A stretch of DNA of 64,000 nt. Source: Gnetum montanum (taxonomy: Eukaryota; Streptophyta; Gnetopsida; Gnetales; Gnetaceae). Where the stretch lies: assembly GCA_015680685.1 (NCBI GenBank), contig MNCI01018064.1:244369-308368 (forward strand), given 5' to 3'. Below are positions 60,559 to 64,000 of this stretch, piece by piece (the stretch's first letter is position 1; every line of letters begins with the position of its first letter). The notes below the pieces were generated by a model, which was not told the DNA's origin, made no database searches, and saw nothing but the letters and a program-made list of their open reading frames with translations. The translations under genes and the position numbers were made by a program.

Positions 60559-62611
60559 TGTTCACAGCACACATGGCAAGACTAAATCATACCATTCGCT
60601 AGTACATCCCCATCTCCTGACACACTCTCTATCCATTCATGGACACAGTTCGCTCAGTCAAACCTTCGATACACCCAGTACATCCAAAACTTTGAGCACG
60701 CTGTTGCATACTGTAACACTTTGAAGCAGTTGCAACACATGACGCAGCACCTGCACATGAGTACAGAATCAATGCAAAGTTTCTTCCAAAAAAAAAAATG
60801 CAAGACCCTTGGCACTTCCCATACAAGCCCCAGGCAGGAAGGCAATCATCTTAAAACTAAGTACTCATGTCAAAAACAATCAAAAAACATCTAGTTGCAT
60901 GGCTTTGGTTCTCCGCCAACAAGCTTCTCCTAAAAATTAAACAAGGACCCTGTTCCTCCAAAGAATGTAACACATCCTCCCGTGGCTTTGGTCTTGCCAA
61001 CAAGTTCTCTTGAACATTACCCAAGAGTCTTGTTCCGCCAAAGGATGCACATTACATGTCTGGATTCCAAGTCTATTAAATAATGGTTATTGATAAGGAT
61101 CAGCATGACACACACACACCAGAACATCCCCTTTTCACCAAGCACAATCCCTTGGGAAGTTACTAGTCCTCACAATCCCCATTCTCCTACGAGCTACAAA
61201 ATTCCACTTTCCCAATCCCATGTACTATTGAACGTAGTGCGATGATGTCTAGTCAAGTGGCAATGGAGAAAGTCTCTATCAAGTTGCTGGTGGTGTTTTG
61301 TACTTCTTTGTCGATGCTTCTCGGGTCAATTCCTCCAAACTTCAACAAAGAGGGGCCAATGAAACACCACAAAATTTGGAGCTTAGTACTTGTCCAACAC
61401 CAAGCAACTCCCTGGGACCCCCAGATGACCACAGCTACATTTGGTGTCAAACATGGCAACTTCGGAGATCAGATGCTTAGTTTTCATTAAGTATGCAGTT
61501 CTAGTGTATACGCCCAGCGTATACGCCCGAGTGTACATTCCTAGCGTATACGCTCAAATTCTCAGCGTATACGCCCAGCGTGTACGCTCAAATTCACAAC
61601 GTATATGCCTAGTGTACACGCCTCACATGTACGCCCAAAAGGTACAACAGATGCATACGCCCAACAATAAGATCCCCGGAGATAGCATGGAAATGGCATT
61701 GCAGAACAAGATTTGGTACAAGGCAGCAAACATCAGCGTATACGCCCCAGCATATACGCCTAGCACATCAGCGTATACACTCAGCATCCACCAGCGTATA
61801 CGCCAGCCTCCACGACATCTATGCCCAAGTTCGCATACACCCAGCAACTCCAGCGTATACGCCCAACATATACGCCCACATTCTACGCTTGTTGCAAACC
61901 AGCGTATGCGCCCAGCGTATACGCCCACCAAATGTAACATATTGTACAATTTTATTTTACATTTTTGCACCTGGTCAACGCGCCACGTGTCTCCTAACCC
62001 AAGTCCACCATTAAAACCTATATAAAAGCCTGAATTTTGATGAAATCCAAACGATTGGCAAATTCCCAGAGCACACCAGAGAGTAGAGACACTGAGAACC
62101 AGAGCACAAAACCTCTTATGTTGGACAACCCTGTACACTGAGCATACAACCTCATATGCTATGCTTATAGTGTGAACCGGCCACAATCATCCCTGCATCC
62201 ATCGGGGCTTTTCGTCCTCCTTGTGTTTCAGTCACAACTATGTTAGACCGGTGCATTGTACTTTCATTCTGTAATGCCATTGTTACATTTTCTTCCTACA
62301 ATTGTTTACAGTCTGCATTAATTTTTGCATGTATTCTATTTACGCTTATTTAAGTCTACACTCTGTTCGCATCGTTTACACTGTTTACGCTCCGATTTAT
62401 GCCCGTTACGCCATTTACGTATAACCCAACGTATAGCACTTCGGTGTACGTTCGGGGAAATCCTTGTCTGATCCACGTGCAGACCACCCAAGGTACTCTA
62501 CCTTGGTTCATTCCAGCTCGCCCTCAGGCAAAGGTAGAGTCTTCTGTGCGCCCTGTGATCCCACGGCCTCTGTTTCCTTCCAGCCAGAGATTGACGATTT
62601 CAAATGGTACA
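60559..62611 (+). repeat. 3' LTR of element A
   Basis: 2053 bp, TGTTC...GTACA. The array of GCGTATACGC, with seven exact copies, lies at 61500-61930. G-box CACGTG at 61984-61989, TATATAAAAG at 62019-62028. Matches 44766-46015 in direct and 42696-44665 in inverted orientation. Confidence 0.92.
61500..61930. repeat. GCGTATACGC palindrome array in U3 of element A
   Basis: Unit roughly CAGCGTATACGCCCA, spacing irregular (14 to about 60 bp). Seven exact decamers and many one-base variants. Present at the same place in the other two LTRs. Confidence 0.9.
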
Positions 62612-63760
62612 CTAGGTACATCCAACATAAGCGGATGTTTGATGAGGCAACCAAATGGCATCAATGGTACTACGAGCTTCTTAGGAACCCCTCCTTGGCT
62701 ACGCCCAACAAGCTGCCAATTCCTAAGAACTTTAGGCTAGAGCGGTTTTGTGACTACCATCAACTCTATGGTCACGAAACAAATTATGGTTTAGCACTAA
62801 AAGACAACATCTAGCAGATGATTGATCAGGGGAAGTTGGTTCTAGACAAAAGCAACCCCATCTACCCTGAAAATCAATCCATGCATGTTTACAAGGACCC
62901 CCTCAATGCTAATGATGCGGGGTACATTATCAACATGATTGGCATAGATAGTAATCTAGAACCACCACAGCAACCATTTGTGGTTCGTATGCCTCAATCT
63001 GGCATAGCAACACCAACAGCTGCAAAAAAGACACCACAATAGCCATTTGTCCTTAAGGTTCCTCCTCGGACATCCCCCCCTTGCACCCTTCATATTCAAA
63101 ACTACATCACCACCTACACTAATGCCAGAAACACCATTCATCATTAAGGGGAAAAACCACTCGATTGCCCCCATCCCGCAAAGCCAACATAATATAACAT
63201 CACAACCTTCCCATTCAAAGAAACGAGAAGAGCATTTGCTGAATGAAAAGACCAAGGAGCATACTACCCCAAGTCCCTCCAAGTCTACACTCTCATCCTA
63301 TGTGTCTATGCCCCCTTCATCATCAACAGTTGACGCCACTACGCCCACATGATCATCGCCATCCCACCCAAAAAAGTCTAGCCCCAAACCTAAAACTGCT
63401 CCTCCTTGAGAAATTTTTCTTCTAGGATGAATAAAGGAGGAAAAGGGTGACAAACAACTAGAAAGTGGGAAAAACCTTTTAAATGCTCTTACTTAGGTCA
63501 AATAGGCATTGAAACAAAAGAATACAACCTTGAGCTTGTACAATTTGGTAACAACCTCTACAGCACACCACGAGGCCCTGGTTCACATGTTAACGTCTAT
63601 ATTGGTTGACGAAAACATGTCGACAAAGGAGAAGGTAATCCATGTGGTTATGCTTTCTTTTTCACCTGAAGAACCAAGATCAGCTCAGTTGACATTTTGT
63701 TATGAGTCCATTAAGGATGATCCTGAAAAGGGCTAGGCAACAATAGCACCCCTATTCATC
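62612..63760 (+). pseudogene. gag: gag of Tat element B, 3' part
   Basis: Resumes in B's frame after element A. A zinc-knuckle-like motif CDYHQLYGHETNYG near 62752-62790 has lost its last Cys. Then NPIYPENQSMHVYKDPLNAN (as in A) and [FY]-V-[VIL]-[RK] repeats (PFVVRMP, PFVLKVP, PFIIKG) follow. A shift in a C-run near 63075 and several stops interrupt it. The block HHEALVHMLTSILV near 63570 marks the approach to protease. Confidence 0.83.
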
Positions 63761-64000
63761 ACAATTCGGGTTGGTCAACATAAGATCCAAAGAGTACATG
63801 TTAATGATGGGGTTGCTACAAATGTCATCCCATTCCGCATAGTGGACAAACTGGGTTTGGTGGTTCAAATCAAACCAACCACAACTTCATGTCTGAAATC
63901 ATTCAATGGAGCACGGGTGGTGGTAAAAGGGACTGTTTACATTAACTTTGTGGAGGGGGACTAGTTCCCCACAAGTGCAACATTTATCATGGTGGAAGAG
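63761..64000 (+). pseudogene. Protease of Tat element B (cut by window end)
   Basis: VHVNDGVATNVIPF (about 63798-63840) aligns with VHVDDGAATNVVPY of element A and carries Asp-Gly at the active site. KSFNGARVVVKGTV and SATFIMVEE follow, up to the end of the window. One TAG near 63962. Confidence 0.82.

Larger units (their letters stand above)
42696..62611 (+). mobile_element. Tat-lineage (Ogre-like) Ty3/gypsy element A with inverted left LTR and antisense gene
   Basis: 19.9 kb inserted in the gag of element B. The flanks TTGGG (42691-42695) and CTAGG (62612-62616) are a decayed 5-bp target duplication (two transitions). Removing the insert with one flank copy restores B's frame. Order: LTR in minus orientation, about 100 bp of minus-orientation 3' internal DNA, truncated plus LTR, leader, gag-protease, repeat spacer, antisense gene, RT, RNase H, second (archaeal-type) RNase H, integrase, repeat spacer, plus LTR. 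The dual RNase H is the hallmark of the Tat lineage. A non-coding interval between protease and RT is known in Ogre elements as an intron. All frames carry stops. Confidence 0.88.

Noticed and set aside
60629-60845. Two overlapping minus-strand frames in the 3' LTR
   Set aside because: Within non-coding U3; the same frames are broken in the inverted LTR copy at 44400-44600.
61500-61930. CRISPR-like look of a short palindromic repeat with spacers
   Set aside because: Spacing is irregular, the repeat is only 10-15 bp, it lies in an LTR of a plant retrotransposon, and there are no cas genes.

Overview
This window looks like heterochromatic DNA from a large-genome seed plant. The inferred lineage is a gymnosperm, because old LTR retrotransposons have been kept in place and left to decay. 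I see no intact host gene, rRNA, tRNA or CRISPR array. Almost everything recognisable is plant retroelement: two LINE fragments, two complete but dead Athila-like Ty3/gypsy elements, and three Tat-lineage Ty3/gypsy elements nested in one another. Nearly all reading frames are cut by TAG, TGA or TAA codons of the kind expected from C-to-T decay of methylated DNA.

Layout. 2-1822 is the 3' half of a LINE ORF2. 1823-7720 is gene-free, with small tandem repeats and stretches that resemble plant mitochondrial spacer. 7726-17762 is Athila-like element 1 (LTRs 7726-8566 and 16906-17762, perfect 5-bp target duplication GATAG). 17768-20640 is AT-rich with one possible SINE. 20640-21900 is a second LINE remnant. 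An assembly gap at 22197-22242 abuts 28 bp of a family-A LTR end. 22271-23316 plus 35990-36057 is the 5' LTR of Tat element C, split by Athila-like element 2 (23317-35984, LTRs 23317-24231 and 35031-35984, target duplication GGGTT). C continues with leader and gag to about 38615, where Tat element B begins (LTR about 38616-40413, gag to 42695). B's gag is split by Tat element A (42696-62611) and resumes at 62612, running off the window.

Element A is the most interesting object. Its left end is an inverted LTR (42696-44665) plus about 100 bp of inverted 3' internal sequence, fused to a truncated direct LTR (44766-46015). The outer end of that inverted LTR sits at the insertion site, so both outer termini of the element are LTR 3' ends. 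Gag-protease (46714-50831) and RT/RNase H/archaeal-type RNase H/integrase (56480-59940) are separated by 5.6 kb. That gap holds an antisense, intron-containing gene (minus strand, ATG 55902 to stop 51421-51419, about eight exons) with its own TATA box at 56141-56151. Its second and third exons resemble a degenerate FCP1/NLI-interacting-factor (HAD) phosphatase. The palindrome GCGTATACGC and its variants are scattered in tens of copies through A's LTRs, 5' leader and intron 1 of the antisense gene.

How it fits together. C arrived first. Athila-like element 2 then landed in C's LTR, B landed in C's gag, and A landed in B's gag while keeping B's reading frame on both sides. Each LTR family carries its own minisatellite in U3, upstream of a TATA box.
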